Origin: Hymenobacter nivis
GTDB lineage: Bacteria; Bacteroidota; Bacteroidia; Cytophagales; Hymenobacteraceae
Length of the DNA stretch: 64,000 bases
Assembly (NCBI RefSeq): GCF_006439025.1
Contig: NZ_RCYZ01000007.1
Coordinates: forward strand, 296,007-360,006
Direction of reading: 5' to 3'
Every line of letters starts with the position of its first letter. The stretch's first letter is position 1. The notes under the pieces were generated by a model that saw only the letters and a program-made list of their open reading frames with translations, made no database searches and was not told the origin of the DNA. Positions 53,220-62,479 of the stretch are shown piece by piece. A program made the translations under genes and the position numbers.

Positions 53220-53984
53220 CTAGGCGGGCCCCGGGCTGGTGCTCGTCCAACCCCCGTCGACCACCACGCTTTGGCCCGTGATGTGGCGGGCGTGGTCGGA
53301 CACGAGGAACAGAGCGGCCTGCGCAATGTCGGCCACGGTGGCGGGCCGGCCCATGGGGGTCAGCTTTTGCCAGGTGGCTTCGTAGGCGGGGTCGTCCTGC
53401 GTGCGCTCGGTGAGGGTGGCGCCGGGCGCGACCGTGTTCACAGTGATGCCGTGGGCCGAGAGCTCGATGACCAGGCTTTTGGCCAGCATTTCCAGGGCGG
53501 CCTTGCTCATGCCGTAGGCGGCGAGCTGCTTGTGGGCCTGGTGGCCGGTGACGGAGGACGTGAACAGCAGGGCCCCGCCGTGGGCCTGCTGCTTCATCTG
53601 GTTGGCGGCGGCCTGGGCCAGGAAGAAGGTGCCCCCCAGGTTCAGTTGCAGCACTTTGAAGAACGACGCGGGCGGGTAGGTCAGGAAATCGCCGAATAGG
53701 GTGATGCCGGCGTTGGCCACCACCACGTCGAGGCGGCCGAAGCGGGCCGTGGCGTCGGCCACCAGGGCGTGGATGAAGGCCAGGTCGCCCGCGTCGCCGG
53801 CCAGCGGCCAGCAGGTGCCCGCCGCCTGTTCCTGGATGCGCGCGCTGGCCGCCGCCGTCAGGTCGGCGTCCAGGTCATTGAGCAGCACGTGGGCCCCTTC
53901 GCAGGCCAGCTGCCGGGCAATTTCGAAGCCAATGCCCTGGCCCGCACCCGTGACGATGGCCACTTTGTTTTCAAAACGCATCAT
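53220..53984 (-). CDS. SDR-family oxidoreductase
   Basis: The protein is 254 aa. The Rossmann motif TGAGQGIG (12-19), NNAG-like VANAGITLF, and catalytic Ser143/144, Tyr157 and Lys161 (AAYGMSKAA) mark a classical NAD(P)-dependent dehydrogenase. It starts 81 bp after the sugar-acid dehydratase on the same strand. Together they suggest a non-phosphorylative sugar-acid oxidation route in which this enzyme oxidises a sugar or keto-deoxy acid. The substrate is not visible from sequence. Confidence 0.92.
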   Translation of the reverse strand: MMRFENKVAIVTGAGQGIGFEIARQLACEGAHVLLNDLDADLTAAASARIQEQAAGTCWPLAGDAGDLAFIHALVADATARFGRLDVVVANAGITLFGDFLTYPPASFFKVLQLNLGGTFFLAQAAANQMKQQAHGGALLFTSSVTGHQAHKQLAAYGMSKAALEMLAKSLVIELSAHGITVNTVAPGATLTERTQDDPAYEATWQKLTPMGRPATVADIAQAALFLVSDHARHITGQSVVVDGGWTSTSPGPA

Positions 53985-54065
53985 GGGAAGCAGCGACTTT
54001 TTGCATGATTATCAACAAGTTTACCAGTGCCCAACCGGGGCCCGGCGCAGCGAGCGGCCGGCGGG

Positions 54066-55781
54066 TCAGTGCGAATCGCGGACGACGGCGCTGCCCGAGC
54101 CGCCGCGCAGAAAATCGAAATCGGCCCCCAGGTGGGCCTGCTGCACGTGCTGCTGAAACAGCCGCACGTAGCCGCGGCTGGCCAGCGCGGCGGCGCGGGG
54201 GCCCTGGGCCCGGCGCTGCGCCAGCTCGGCGTCGGAGAGGGCCACGTGCAGGGTGCGGTTGGGCACGTCGAGGGTAATCACGTCGCCGGTTTGCACCAGG
54301 CCCAGCGCGCCGCCCACCGCCGCTTCGGGGGCCACGTGCAGCACCACGGTGCCGAAGGCGGTGCCGCTCATGCGCCCGTCCGAGATGCGCACCATGTCGG
54401 TGACACCTTGCGCCAGCAGCTTGGCGGGAATGGCCAGGTTGCCCACTTCCGGCATGCCGGGGTAGCCCCGGGGCCCCACGTTTTTGAGCACCAGCACGCT
54501 GGCGGCCGTCACGTCCAAATCGGGGTCGTCGATACGGGCCTTGAAGTCCTCGATGTCCTCAAACACCATTGCGGGGCCCGTGTGTTGGAGCAGCGCCGGA
54601 CTGGCGGCGGAGGGCTTGATGACGGCCCCGTCGGCGCACAGGTTGCCCTTCAGCACCACGATGCCGGCCACGGGGTTGAACGGCTGCTCAATGGGCGCCA
54701 CCACGGCGCGGTTGTAGCATTCGCTGGCCGCGCAGTTCTCCCCGATGGTGCGGCCGTTCACGGTCATGCAGTCGTTGTGCAGGAAGGCGGCCAGCTCCTT
54801 CAGCACGGCGGGCAGGCCCCCGGCGTAGTACAGGTCTTCCATGAAAAATTGCCCCGACGGCTGCAAATTGGCCAGCAGCGGAATGCCCGCCGTGACGTGG
54901 TTGAAGTCGTCGAGGGCCAGCTCGACGCCCACGCGGCCCGCAATGGCCAGCAAGTGGATGGCAAAGTTGGTGGAGCCGCCGATGGCGGCGTTGGCCATCA
55001 TGGCGTTTTCGAAGGCCGGGCGCGTGAGGATGCGCGACAGCTTCAGGTCTTCGCGCACCATGCCCACGATGCGCATGCCGGAGAGGTGGGCCAGCACCTT
55101 GCGGCGCGCGTCGGCGGCCGGAATGGCGGCGTTTTGGGGCAGCGACAGCCCCAGGGCTTCCACCATGCAGGCCATGCTGGAGGCGGTGCCCATCACGGCG
55201 CAGTGGCCCGCGCTGCGGCACATGCTGGCCTCGATGGATTCGAACTGGTCTTGCGGCAGCAGCCCCGCGCGGCTGGCTTCGCTGAGGCGCCAGAGGTCGG
55301 TGGTGCCGATGGCGCGGCCCTGGTAGTTGCCCGTGAGCATGGGCCCGCCCGAGACCACCAGCGTGGGCAAGTCGACGCTGCACGCGCCCATCACCAGCGC
55401 CGGGGTGGTTTTGTCGCAGCCGCAGAGCAGCACCACGCCGTCCACGGGGTTGGCCCGGATGGATTCTTCCACGTCCATGCTCACCAGGTTGCGGTAGAGC
55501 ATGGCGGTGGGCTTCATCAGCGTCTCGCCGAGCGACATCACCGGGAACTCGACCGGGAAGCCGCCGGCCTCGTACACGCCGCGCTTCACGGCCTCGGCCA
55601 GGTCGCGGAAGTGCGCGTTGCAGGGCGTCAGCTCCGACCACGTGTTGCAGATGCCGATGACCGGGCGGCCGTCGAAGGCGTGCGCCGGGATGCCCTGGTT
55701 TTTCATCCAGGCCCGGTAGATGAAGCCATCTTTGCCGGTGCGGCCAAACCACTGGCGGCTCCTAAATTCTTGTTTTTCCAC
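54066..55781 (-). CDS. IlvD/Edd-family sugar-acid dehydratase (L-arabonate dehydratase-like)
   Basis: The protein is 571 aa starting with GTG at 55779-55781. Iron-sulphur cluster cysteines are likely Cys54 (ELTPCNAHFRDL), Cys122 (CGCDKTTPALVMGACSVDLPT) and Cys194 (SAGHCAVMGTASSM). The opening RSRQWFGRTGKDGFIYRAWMKNQG is typical of the L-arabinonate/D-xylonate branch rather than IlvD. The enzyme dehydrates a sugar acid to a 2-keto-3-deoxy acid. The SDR gene lies downstream. The exact substrate is an inference. Confidence 0.9.
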   Translation of the reverse strand: MEKQEFRSRQWFGRTGKDGFIYRAWMKNQGIPAHAFDGRPVIGICNTWSELTPCNAHFRDLAEAVKRGVYEAGGFPVEFPVMSLGETLMKPTAMLYRNLVSMDVEESIRANPVDGVVLLCGCDKTTPALVMGACSVDLPTLVVSGGPMLTGNYQGRAIGTTDLWRLSEASRAGLLPQDQFESIEASMCRSAGHCAVMGTASSMACMVEALGLSLPQNAAIPAADARRKVLAHLSGMRIVGMVREDLKLSRILTRPAFENAMMANAAIGGSTNFAIHLLAIAGRVGVELALDDFNHVTAGIPLLANLQPSGQFFMEDLYYAGGLPAVLKELAAFLHNDCMTVNGRTIGENCAASECYNRAVVAPIEQPFNPVAGIVVLKGNLCADGAVIKPSAASPALLQHTGPAMVFEDIEDFKARIDDPDLDVTAASVLVLKNVGPRGYPGMPEVGNLAIPAKLLAQGVTDMVRISDGRMSGTAFGTVVLHVAPEAAVGGALGLVQTGDVITLDVPNRTLHVALSDAELAQRRAQGPRAAALASRGYVRLFQQHVQQAHLGADFDFLRGGSGSAVVRDSH

Positions 55782-56046
55782 GGGTTGGGGGCGGGCCGGG
55801 GCCCTAAGCGGGTGGGAAGGAAGGGCAGCGCTCGGCGCCGGCCAGCGGCAGGCAAAGCGCCCCGCGGCGGCCGCGCCGGAAAACAGCAGTTGTTGGTTCG
55901 GGGGCCCTAGTTACGCAGTTATGGGCAAACGGCGCGGGCGCTGCCGAGCCGCCGGGCACCGCCCCTTACTCGCCACAGGCAGGTACCGCCTGCGGCGCAG
56001 CGCGGCCCGTTAGCATTCATTAGCAGGGCCCCGGCGCGCCCCGCTC
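55782..56046. other. GC-rich spacer, no gene seen
   Basis: The spacer lies upstream of the dehydratase and downstream of dinB-like. It contains several GGGGCCC words. No ORF, terminator with T run or consensus -7 box was found. Confidence 0.4.
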
Positions 56047-56550
56047 CTACCCGGCCGGGGCCCCCAGCAGGCGGCGCAGCAGCACGATCTGGCCCACGTG
56101 GTAGGCGTTGTGGTCGGCGATGAGCAGGGCTTCGCGCAGCAGCGTTTGGCCGTCGCCATGGGCCAAGGGGGCGTACAAATCGCGGGCGGGCTCGTGCAGC
56201 AGGGCCTCGAAGGCAGCGCGGTCGCGGGCAATTTGGGCCAGGGCCTCGTCCCAGGCGGCGTCGGTGGCGGGGGCCGGGTCGGGCGTCCAGTAGCCGGCCG
56301 GCCAGGGCGGCGACTGGTGGGCGGCATCGCGGGAGAACTCCAGGATGTCCCACTGCGCAATGCGAATGTGGTCGACCAGCTGCCAGATGCTGTAGGGCAA
56401 GTTGGCGGGCTGCACGCCCCGCAGGTGCGCGGGCAACCCCTCGAGAGCAGCGTCGAAGGAAAGGTGGGCCTGGCGGCCCTCCAGGAGCTGCAAGAGCTGG
56501 GTGCGGACGGCCGTGGTGGCCGCAGCGAGGGATGGGGTGGAATCCGGCAT
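56047..56550 (-). CDS. DinB/YfiT-family metal-binding protein
   Basis: The protein is 167 aa from the ATG at 56548-56550. The four-helix bundle has the expected His sites: WQLVDHIRIAQWDILEF and LIADHNAYHVGQIVLLRRLLG (H-N-A-Y-H). DinB-superfamily enzymes are often thiol-dependent transferases using bacillithiol; Bacteroidota do make bacillithiol, so that cofactor is possible. The function is otherwise unknown. Confidence 0.88.
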   Translation of the reverse strand: MPDSTPSLAAATTAVRTQLLQLLEGRQAHLSFDAALEGLPAHLRGVQPANLPYSIWQLVDHIRIAQWDILEFSRDAAHQSPPWPAGYWTPDPAPATDAAWDEALAQIARDRAAFEALLHEPARDLYAPLAHGDGQTLLREALLIADHNAYHVGQIVLLRRLLGAPAG

Positions 56551-57024
56551 AGAAATGAGGGTGAATGAATTGCAGCGAATCAGACGGCGGCACATGGGGC
56601 CCCGGTCAGTTAGCACTTTCGGCCCCACCGGCGCGGGGCAGCTGAATGCGTACCCAAGCTACTACCGCAGGAACAAGCGGTGCGCAGCGGGCGACCCGCT
56701 GGCAGGGCGGCCCCGTCACGGGCCATCGGGGCGTCACCACAGGCGGGTAGAGTCAAGCAAGCACCCGGGCCCAAATCAGCTTGGCCGCCCTACGAGTCGC
56801 GCGGCAGTGGCTACCGAATCAATAGCCCCGCCGGGCCCTGGGGCCCTCAGCCGCTGCGCAACGCTGGACTTTTACTGGGCGGGGGCTGGCTCAAAACATC
56901 CTACAATAAATTATAAAGTTTATATATTGCCCCGTCCTCATGCTTCCTGTGACGGCATTTTTGTTGGTAATTAATTCTTTAGGTGCCACCCGCGGGCCGG
57001 TGCTTTCCTCCTTTTCTAGCTGCT
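56551..57024. other. 474-bp divergent spacer upstream of the type Vd patatin gene
   Basis: No convincing gene is present. The left part is GC-rich; the right part (56900-56980) is AT-rich with TATATATTGCC, a poor -7 candidate. An in-frame extension of the patatin to 56983 precedes the signal peptide and is rejected as coding. Confidence 0.4.
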
Positions 57025-59280
57025 ATGCGGAAGTGGGTTACGTTGCTCGTCGTGCTGCTAATGGGGGCCGGGGCCCTGCGCGCCCAGCGGCTCCCGGGGC
57101 CCCGGCCCCGGGTGGGCCTCACGCTCAGCGGCGGCGGGGCCCGGGGGCTGGCCCACATCGGCCTGCTTAAGGCCTTGGACTCGGCCCGCGTGCAGGTGGA
57201 CTACGTGACAGGCACGAGCATGGGCGCCATCGTGGGCGGGCTGTACGCGGCGGGCTACTCGGGCGCCGAGATTGAGCGCATCGCCGGGGGCCTCGACTGG
57301 GACGCGCTGCTCACCAACGCCGCGCAGCTGCCCACCATTACCCTGCCCGAGAAAGACGACTTCGGCCGCTATGCCCTGGAAGTGCCCTTTGCCAAGGGCG
57401 GGTTCCAGTTCACGAGCGGCGTCATCGAGTCGGAAGAGCTGTGGCTGAAGCTCAGCGAGCTGTTCTTCCCGGTGTACCGCACCAAGGATTTCGGCCGGTT
57501 CCGGCGCGGGTTCCGGTGCGTGGCCACCGACGTGATTTCCGGCGAGCCGGAGGTGCTGAGCCGCGGCGACATCGTGTCGGCGGTGCGGGCCAGCATGGCC
57601 ATTCCCTCGTTCTTTACGCCGGTGCGCTACCAGGGGCACCGGCTCGTGGACGGCGGCATCGTGCGCAACTTCCCGGTGTCGGAGGTGCGGGCCATGGGCG
57701 CGGGCGTGGTCATCGGCAGCAACGTGTCGGCCGGCGCCTACACCGAGAGCACCCTGCGCAGCCCGGTGGACGTGCTGCTGCAAATCACTTCCTTTAAGGA
57801 CAACACCGATTTCAAAACCCAGAAGCTGCTCTGCAACGTGTTCGTGGACTACCCGCTGGGCGACTACAGCAGCGGCAGCTTCGCGGCGTCGGGGCCCATC
57901 ACCGCCATCGGCCTGCGGCGCGGGCGGGCGGCCTACGGGCCCCTGGTGGCGCTGCGCGACTCGCTCGACGCCCTGTACGGGCCCCTGCCGGCCCCGCCCC
58001 CGGCGCCGCCCCGGCCCGACTCGGTGTACCTAGCCGGCTACCGCGTGCAGGGCCCCGACAGCGCCGCCGCGCCCGAACTGGTGCGGCAGATGCAGCTGCG
58101 GCCCGGCCGCTTCTACACCGCGCCGCAGCTCACCAGCGCCATCCGCAACGCGTTTGGCACGCGGCGCTTTCGCAAAATCACTTACGCCCTGCAGCCCCTG
58201 GCCGACTCGGCGGCCCGCCTCGTGCTCGACGTGGAGCGCGCCCCGCGGGCCCGCGTGGGCGTGGGGCTGCACTACAACTCGCTCACCGGCATCGGCCTGA
58301 TTGGCAGCGCCACGGCGCAGGACCTGCTGGCGCCGTTTTCGAGCAGCCAGGTGGCGGTGAACATCGGCGAGAACCCGCGCCTGCGCCTCAAGCACGTGCA
58401 GTACCTCACGCCGCGCAAAAACGTGGTGGGCCGCTTCGTCGCCCAGGCCGAGCAGGTCAGCATCACCACCTACACCGCAGCCTTTGCCAAAGCCGGCCTC
58501 TACACCCAGCGCTACGCCACGGCCAACGCCCAACTGCTGCGGCTGCTGGGCCGCAACCGGGCCCTGGGCGTGGGCACGCGCTACGAGTACGGCCGCTTCC
58601 AGCCCGAAATCACGGCCCGCCTCCAGCTCGACGGCCGCATCCGCCTGCTGAACAGCTACTTGTTCTTTGAAGAGAACACGCTCAACGCCGTGGCCTACCC
58701 CACCCGGGGCCGCCGCACCGAGGTGGAGCTGGGCGTGGTGTACGGCCAGCGCCCCGCCTTCCGGGTGCTGAACGACACCGCGGAGGTGGGCACCGAAAAC
58801 TCGCCCCAGTTCTCCTTTCGGCCCTACGGCCACTACCGGCTGAACCTGGAGCAGTACCTGCCCCTGACGCCGCGCACCACCCTGCTGCTGCAAGCCCAGG
58901 CGGGCGTCAACTGGCGCTTCCGGCAGGCCATTGCCAACGACTTCGTGGTGGGCGGCCTCAGCAACGTGCTGCGCAACCAAATCACCTTCGCTGGCCTGCC
59001 CGAAACCGGCGTGTACACCAGCAGCGCCGTGGCCGCGCTGGTGGGCTACCGCTACGCGCTAAGCCCGAAGCTGTCCGTCACGGCCAAGTCCAACGCGCTG
59101 TACCACAGTTTTCTACGCGGCAACTACAATGCCCAGTCGGACCAGCTAATCTACGGTGGGGCCCTCACACTGGGCATCAACTCACTGCTGGGCCCCATCG
59201 ACGCCAGCCTCATGTACTCGAACCTCTCGAAGCGCCTCCTGCCCTACTTCAACATCGGCATTCCCTTCGGCTACCGCTAG
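57025..59280 (+). CDS. Patatin-POTRA-barrel outer-membrane protein (type Vd-like)
   Basis: The protein is 751 aa from the ATG at 57025 with a signal peptide (KWVTLLVVLLMGAGALRAQ). The patatin domain (about 28-310) shows LSGGGARGLAHIGLL, GTSMG (Ser65) and LVDGGIVRNFPV (Asp209). A POTRA-like segment (VYLAGYRVQGPDSAAAPELVRQMQLRPGRFYT...TSAIRNAFGTRRFRKITYAL) is followed by a BamA/Omp85-like 16-strand barrel ending in YFNIGIPFGYR. This order matches PlpD-type (Vd) autotransporters with lipase passengers. It is probably a surface or periplasmic phospholipase, and a terminator follows. Confidence 0.92.
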   Translation: MRKWVTLLVVLLMGAGALRAQRLPGPRPRVGLTLSGGGARGLAHIGLLKALDSARVQVDYVTGTSMGAIVGGLYAAGYSGAEIERIAGGLDWDALLTNAAQLPTITLPEKDDFGRYALEVPFAKGGFQFTSGVIESEELWLKLSELFFPVYRTKDFGRFRRGFRCVATDVISGEPEVLSRGDIVSAVRASMAIPSFFTPVRYQGHRLVDGGIVRNFPVSEVRAMGAGVVIGSNVSAGAYTESTLRSPVDVLLQITSFKDNTDFKTQKLLCNVFVDYPLGDYSSGSFAASGPITAIGLRRGRAAYGPLVALRDSLDALYGPLPAPPPAPPRPDSVYLAGYRVQGPDSAAAPELVRQMQLRPGRFYTAPQLTSAIRNAFGTRRFRKITYALQPLADSAARLVLDVERAPRARVGVGLHYNSLTGIGLIGSATAQDLLAPFSSSQVAVNIGENPRLRLKHVQYLTPRKNVVGRFVAQAEQVSITTYTAAFAKAGLYTQRYATANAQLLRLLGRNRALGVGTRYEYGRFQPEITARLQLDGRIRLLNSYLFFEENTLNAVAYPTRGRRTEVELGVVYGQRPAFRVLNDTAEVGTENSPQFSFRPYGHYRLNLEQYLPLTPRTTLLLQAQAGVNWRFRQAIANDFVVGGLSNVLRNQITFAGLPETGVYTSSAVAALVGYRYALSPKLSVTAKSNALYHSFLRGNYNAQSDQLIYGGALTLGINSLLGPIDASLMYSNLSKRLLPYFNIGIPFGYR

Positions 59281-59324
59281 CCAGGGGCGGCGCCGGGGGC
59301 CCCCGGCGCGGCGGGGTTCCGCCC

Positions 59325-59367
59325 AAAAAGCAAGCCCCGCGCCGGAGTGGCGCGGGGCTTGCTTTTT
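59325..59367. terminator. Strong bidirectional terminator after the type Vd patatin gene
   Basis: AAAAAGCAAGCCCCGCGCC pairs exactly with GGCGCGGGGCTTGCTTTTT around a five-base loop, with A and T runs on both sides. Confidence 0.92.
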
Positions 59368-59396
59368 AAGCTATCAGAGCAGACTAATCAGGCAAA

Positions 59397-59496
59397 AAAC
59401 CCGGTCATGCAGAGCGCAGCGAAGAATCTCTACTGCTCCACTAATTATTTACTGCCGCGGGAGAGATGCTTCGCTGTGCGCTGCATGACCGGGTTT
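59397..59496. repeat. Long intergenic hairpin, copy 2 of the repeat family
   Basis: Arms 59397-59431 and about 59461-59496 are inverted with three mismatches, around a 29-base loop. The words GAGCGCAG, GAAG.ATCT and TTACTGCCGCGGGAGAGATG match the copy at 22670-22770, in both arm and loop-side sequence. It sits between convergent genes. Confidence 0.9.
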
Positions 59497-59545
59497 ATAG
59501 CGACCGAAACTTGACAAAATTATGCTAGCCCTATAACCCCAGGCG

Positions 59546-62374
59546 CTACTTGGTGGAGGCTTCCAGGCCCCAGTTGCGGCCTTTTTCGACGGCGGGGACG
59601 CCTTTTTCGAGCCACACGGGGGCGGGGGCCCCTTTGAGGTAGTGGTCGAAGAACTGCAGCTCGCGGATGGAAATGTCCTTGCGGTTTTCGCGCTTCACCA
59701 GGTTGTGGGCCTCGCCGTTGTACTGGAGCAGCCACACGGGCTTGCCCAGGCGGCGCAGGTCGGTGAACATTTCGATGCCCTGGTACCACGGCACGGCCCC
59801 GTCGGCGTCGTTCGACATGATGACGACCGGCGTTTGCACTTTGGGCAGCGCAAACAGCGGCGAGTTGCGGATGTAGGCCTCCGGCTTTTCCCAGAGCGTG
59901 CCGCCGATACGGCTCTGCGTGTGCTCGTACTGAAACTGGCGGCTCATGCCCGATTCCCAGCGGATGCCGCCGTAGGCCGAGGTCATGTTCACGACCGGGG
60001 CCCCGGCCCAGGCCGCGGCGTACATATTGGTTTGGGTGATGAGGTAGGCCACCTGGTAGCCGCCCCAGCTTTGGCCCTGGATGCCCACGTGGGCCCCGTC
60101 CACCCAGGCATTTTTCTTAAGCGCCTCCACGCCCGAGTTCACGAACTCGACGGCCGAGGGCCCCGGCTCGCCGATGGTGTAGCTGATGTCGGGCGTGAAC
60201 ACGAGGTAGCCGTTGCTAGCAAACAGGGCAATGTCGAGCCGCGAGGGCGTGGGCGCCGGCGCCGTGTATTTATACAGGCCGTCCGACAGCTTTTCGTAGA
60301 AGTACACCACCATCGGGTACTTTTTGGCGGGGTCGAAGTTTTCGGGCTTGTAGAGCACGCCGGTGGCGGCGTAGCCCTTGGGCGTGGTCCAGTGCGTAAG
60401 CTCGGCCGTGAACCAGTTGTAGTCCTTTTGCTGGGCGTTGATGCTGCTGAGCTTGGTTTCGTGCTGGAAGTCGCGGCTGGCGTAGAGGTCGGCCGGCTGG
60501 GCCACGTTGGCCTTGGTATAGATATAAACGTCAGCGTTTTTGGCCTGCATCAGCGGCGAGTAGCCATAGGGCCCCAGGGCCAGGCGCTGCGGGGCCCCGG
60601 CGCTGGCCAGGTTCTTTTTGTAATAGCCCCACTGCTTGGTGGTTTCGTCCTGCACCAGCAGCATCAGGTCCTCCTTGGGCTCCACAAATTTCTGCTTTTC
60701 GGCCGCCATGCGGTAGCGGAAAATGAGCTTGCCGCGCCGCCCCAGGCCGCCGGTGAAGTTGGTAGCGGCGCCGGTTTTGGGGTCAATTTTCCAAAGGTCG
60801 TAGCGGTCGTGCACGAGCAGGGCGGCGTCGTCTTTGGCCCAGGCGGCAATGCCGTAGGGCTGGGCGTCGTCGGGCGAGTCGTTCTCTTCGTCGGCCATCG
60901 CCACGCCGGTTTTGGCGGTCAGGTTGGTGGTTTTGCGGGTGGCCACGGCAAATGAAAACCAGTTTTTCGACGCGTAATCGTACCACACCACGTAGCGGCC
61001 CAGCGGCGAGAGCTGGAACCGGCTCTTGGCCGCTTTCGGATTAATAGCAATCCGCTCGCCGGTGCGCGTCGACACCAGGTAGGCCTGCTTGAGCGTGGTG
61101 CCCTCCCACTGCATCGACACGCGCTTGGCGGTGTCGGTCACGGCCAGCACGTACTCGGCGTTGTTCTTTTCGGCCGTGAACGAGTCGCGCAAATACTCGT
61201 CTTCGAGCTGCACAAACTTGTTGCCCTGCCGCGGGTAGGCCACGGCTAAGTAGTTGCGCTGCAAGTCTTTCTTGAGCGTTTTGAGCTGCATGGGCTGCAA
61301 GTAGTCGTCCTTGTAGTTCCACACGTCGAGCTTGGCCGTTTCAAAATCCACCAGCGTCGTGTCCTGCGGAATGGGGTCGGCCGCGGTGCCGAAAAACAGC
61401 TTCTCGCCGTTGTCGCTGAAGAGCACCTTGCCGAAGCCGCTCGGCGACCAGCCCTTTTTCAGGCCCGCGCCCCCGGGGCCCAGCACCAGCCGGGCGCTGT
61501 CGCCGCGGAAGTCAGAATAGTAGAGGCTGAAGGGCTTGACCAGCGCTTTTTCGGGGTGCTTTTCAGCCGTGAAGGCCAGCTGCTGGCCCGCGTCGTCGAA
61601 GGCCAGGTTCTTGTACACGCCCTTGCCGGCGCTGACTTGGCGCACGCTGTTCGCGGCCAAATCGTACACGAACAGGCCCGATTTAATCTCCGGGTCCTTG
61701 TTGCCCTTGGGCGCGGCCACGGCAAACGCCACCTTGTTGCCCGGCTTGCTCACCTGGTAGTCCGTCACGGCCCCGAAAGTGCGCCGGCGGCCCGTCAGCA
61801 GGTTCAGCACCGTCAGCTGGGCCCCTTCCTTGTTGGTTTGCAGCAGCCGGTCAGTGATTTTTTTGACCGTGTCGGCCGGCGCTTTTTTCAGCGAGTCCTT
61901 CACCGCCGGCTTGCTGGCCAGAAAGGCGAGTACCGACGCCTCCTCGGCCAGGCGGAACGACTTCACGTCGGCGTACTTGGTGAGCTGGCCCGGGCCCAGG
62001 GCAAACACGCCCAGCGAATCCTTGGGCATTTGGTCGGGTTTTTTCTTCTTGATTTTGGCCTGGCGCACGTCCTGGTAGCGCGGCTTGATGGCGAACACGG
62101 CGAACTTGGCGTCGGCCGTGAACAGGGCCGAATCGCCGCGGCTCACCTGGCGCAGGGCCCGGCCGGCCACCGTTTTCAGGTACAGCGTGCCGTCGCCCTG
62201 CTGGGGCTTCACCTCGAAGAGCACGTACTTACCGTTGTTGCTGATGCGCTGGCGGCCAACGCTTTGCCACTGGTCGTACACGGTGTGGTCGAGCGGCTTT
62301 TTAGGCGTGGGCTGCGCGCGCAGGGCCCCGGGCCCAGCCAGGCACACCAGCAGAAAGAGAAAGGGTTTGATCAT
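59546..62374 (-). CDS. Exported S9-family prolyl oligopeptidase-like peptidase
   Basis: The protein is 942 aa with a signal peptide (IKPFLFLLVCLAGPGALRAQ). The N-terminal half is a beta-propeller-like region with repeated strands. The C-terminal alpha/beta hydrolase carries the catalytic triad GQSWGGY (Ser769), Asp858 in NDADGAVPW and His890 in GEAHNL. It is periplasmic and probably cleaves short peptides. It belongs to the long S9 forms frequent in Bacteroidota. It faces the type Vd patatin gene, with the terminator and hairpin repeat between. Confidence 0.95.
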   Translation of the reverse strand: MIKPFLFLLVCLAGPGALRAQPTPKKPLDHTVYDQWQSVGRQRISNNGKYVLFEVKPQQGDGTLYLKTVAGRALRQVSRGDSALFTADAKFAVFAIKPRYQDVRQAKIKKKKPDQMPKDSLGVFALGPGQLTKYADVKSFRLAEEASVLAFLASKPAVKDSLKKAPADTVKKITDRLLQTNKEGAQLTVLNLLTGRRRTFGAVTDYQVSKPGNKVAFAVAAPKGNKDPEIKSGLFVYDLAANSVRQVSAGKGVYKNLAFDDAGQQLAFTAEKHPEKALVKPFSLYYSDFRGDSARLVLGPGGAGLKKGWSPSGFGKVLFSDNGEKLFFGTAADPIPQDTTLVDFETAKLDVWNYKDDYLQPMQLKTLKKDLQRNYLAVAYPRQGNKFVQLEDEYLRDSFTAEKNNAEYVLAVTDTAKRVSMQWEGTTLKQAYLVSTRTGERIAINPKAAKSRFQLSPLGRYVVWYDYASKNWFSFAVATRKTTNLTAKTGVAMADEENDSPDDAQPYGIAAWAKDDAALLVHDRYDLWKIDPKTGAATNFTGGLGRRGKLIFRYRMAAEKQKFVEPKEDLMLLVQDETTKQWGYYKKNLASAGAPQRLALGPYGYSPLMQAKNADVYIYTKANVAQPADLYASRDFQHETKLSSINAQQKDYNWFTAELTHWTTPKGYAATGVLYKPENFDPAKKYPMVVYFYEKLSDGLYKYTAPAPTPSRLDIALFASNGYLVFTPDISYTIGEPGPSAVEFVNSGVEALKKNAWVDGAHVGIQGQSWGGYQVAYLITQTNMYAAAWAGAPVVNMTSAYGGIRWESGMSRQFQYEHTQSRIGGTLWEKPEAYIRNSPLFALPKVQTPVVIMSNDADGAVPWYQGIEMFTDLRRLGKPVWLLQYNGEAHNLVKRENRKDISIRELQFFDHYLKGAPAPVWLEKGVPAVEKGRNWGLEASTK

Positions 62375-62479
62375 GCAAGCAGGGAATTAGCAGCGCCAAG
62401 TGGCGCCGAATCAAAACTAAAAAAAGCACACCGTCAGCCAAAGACAAGCCGAGCCGACCGAGGCTGCGCGGCGGGGGCC

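Noticed and set aside
54027..55910. A 627-codon plus-strand frame
   Set aside because: It is antisense to the dehydratase, which has all family motifs. Composition is typical of shadow coding.
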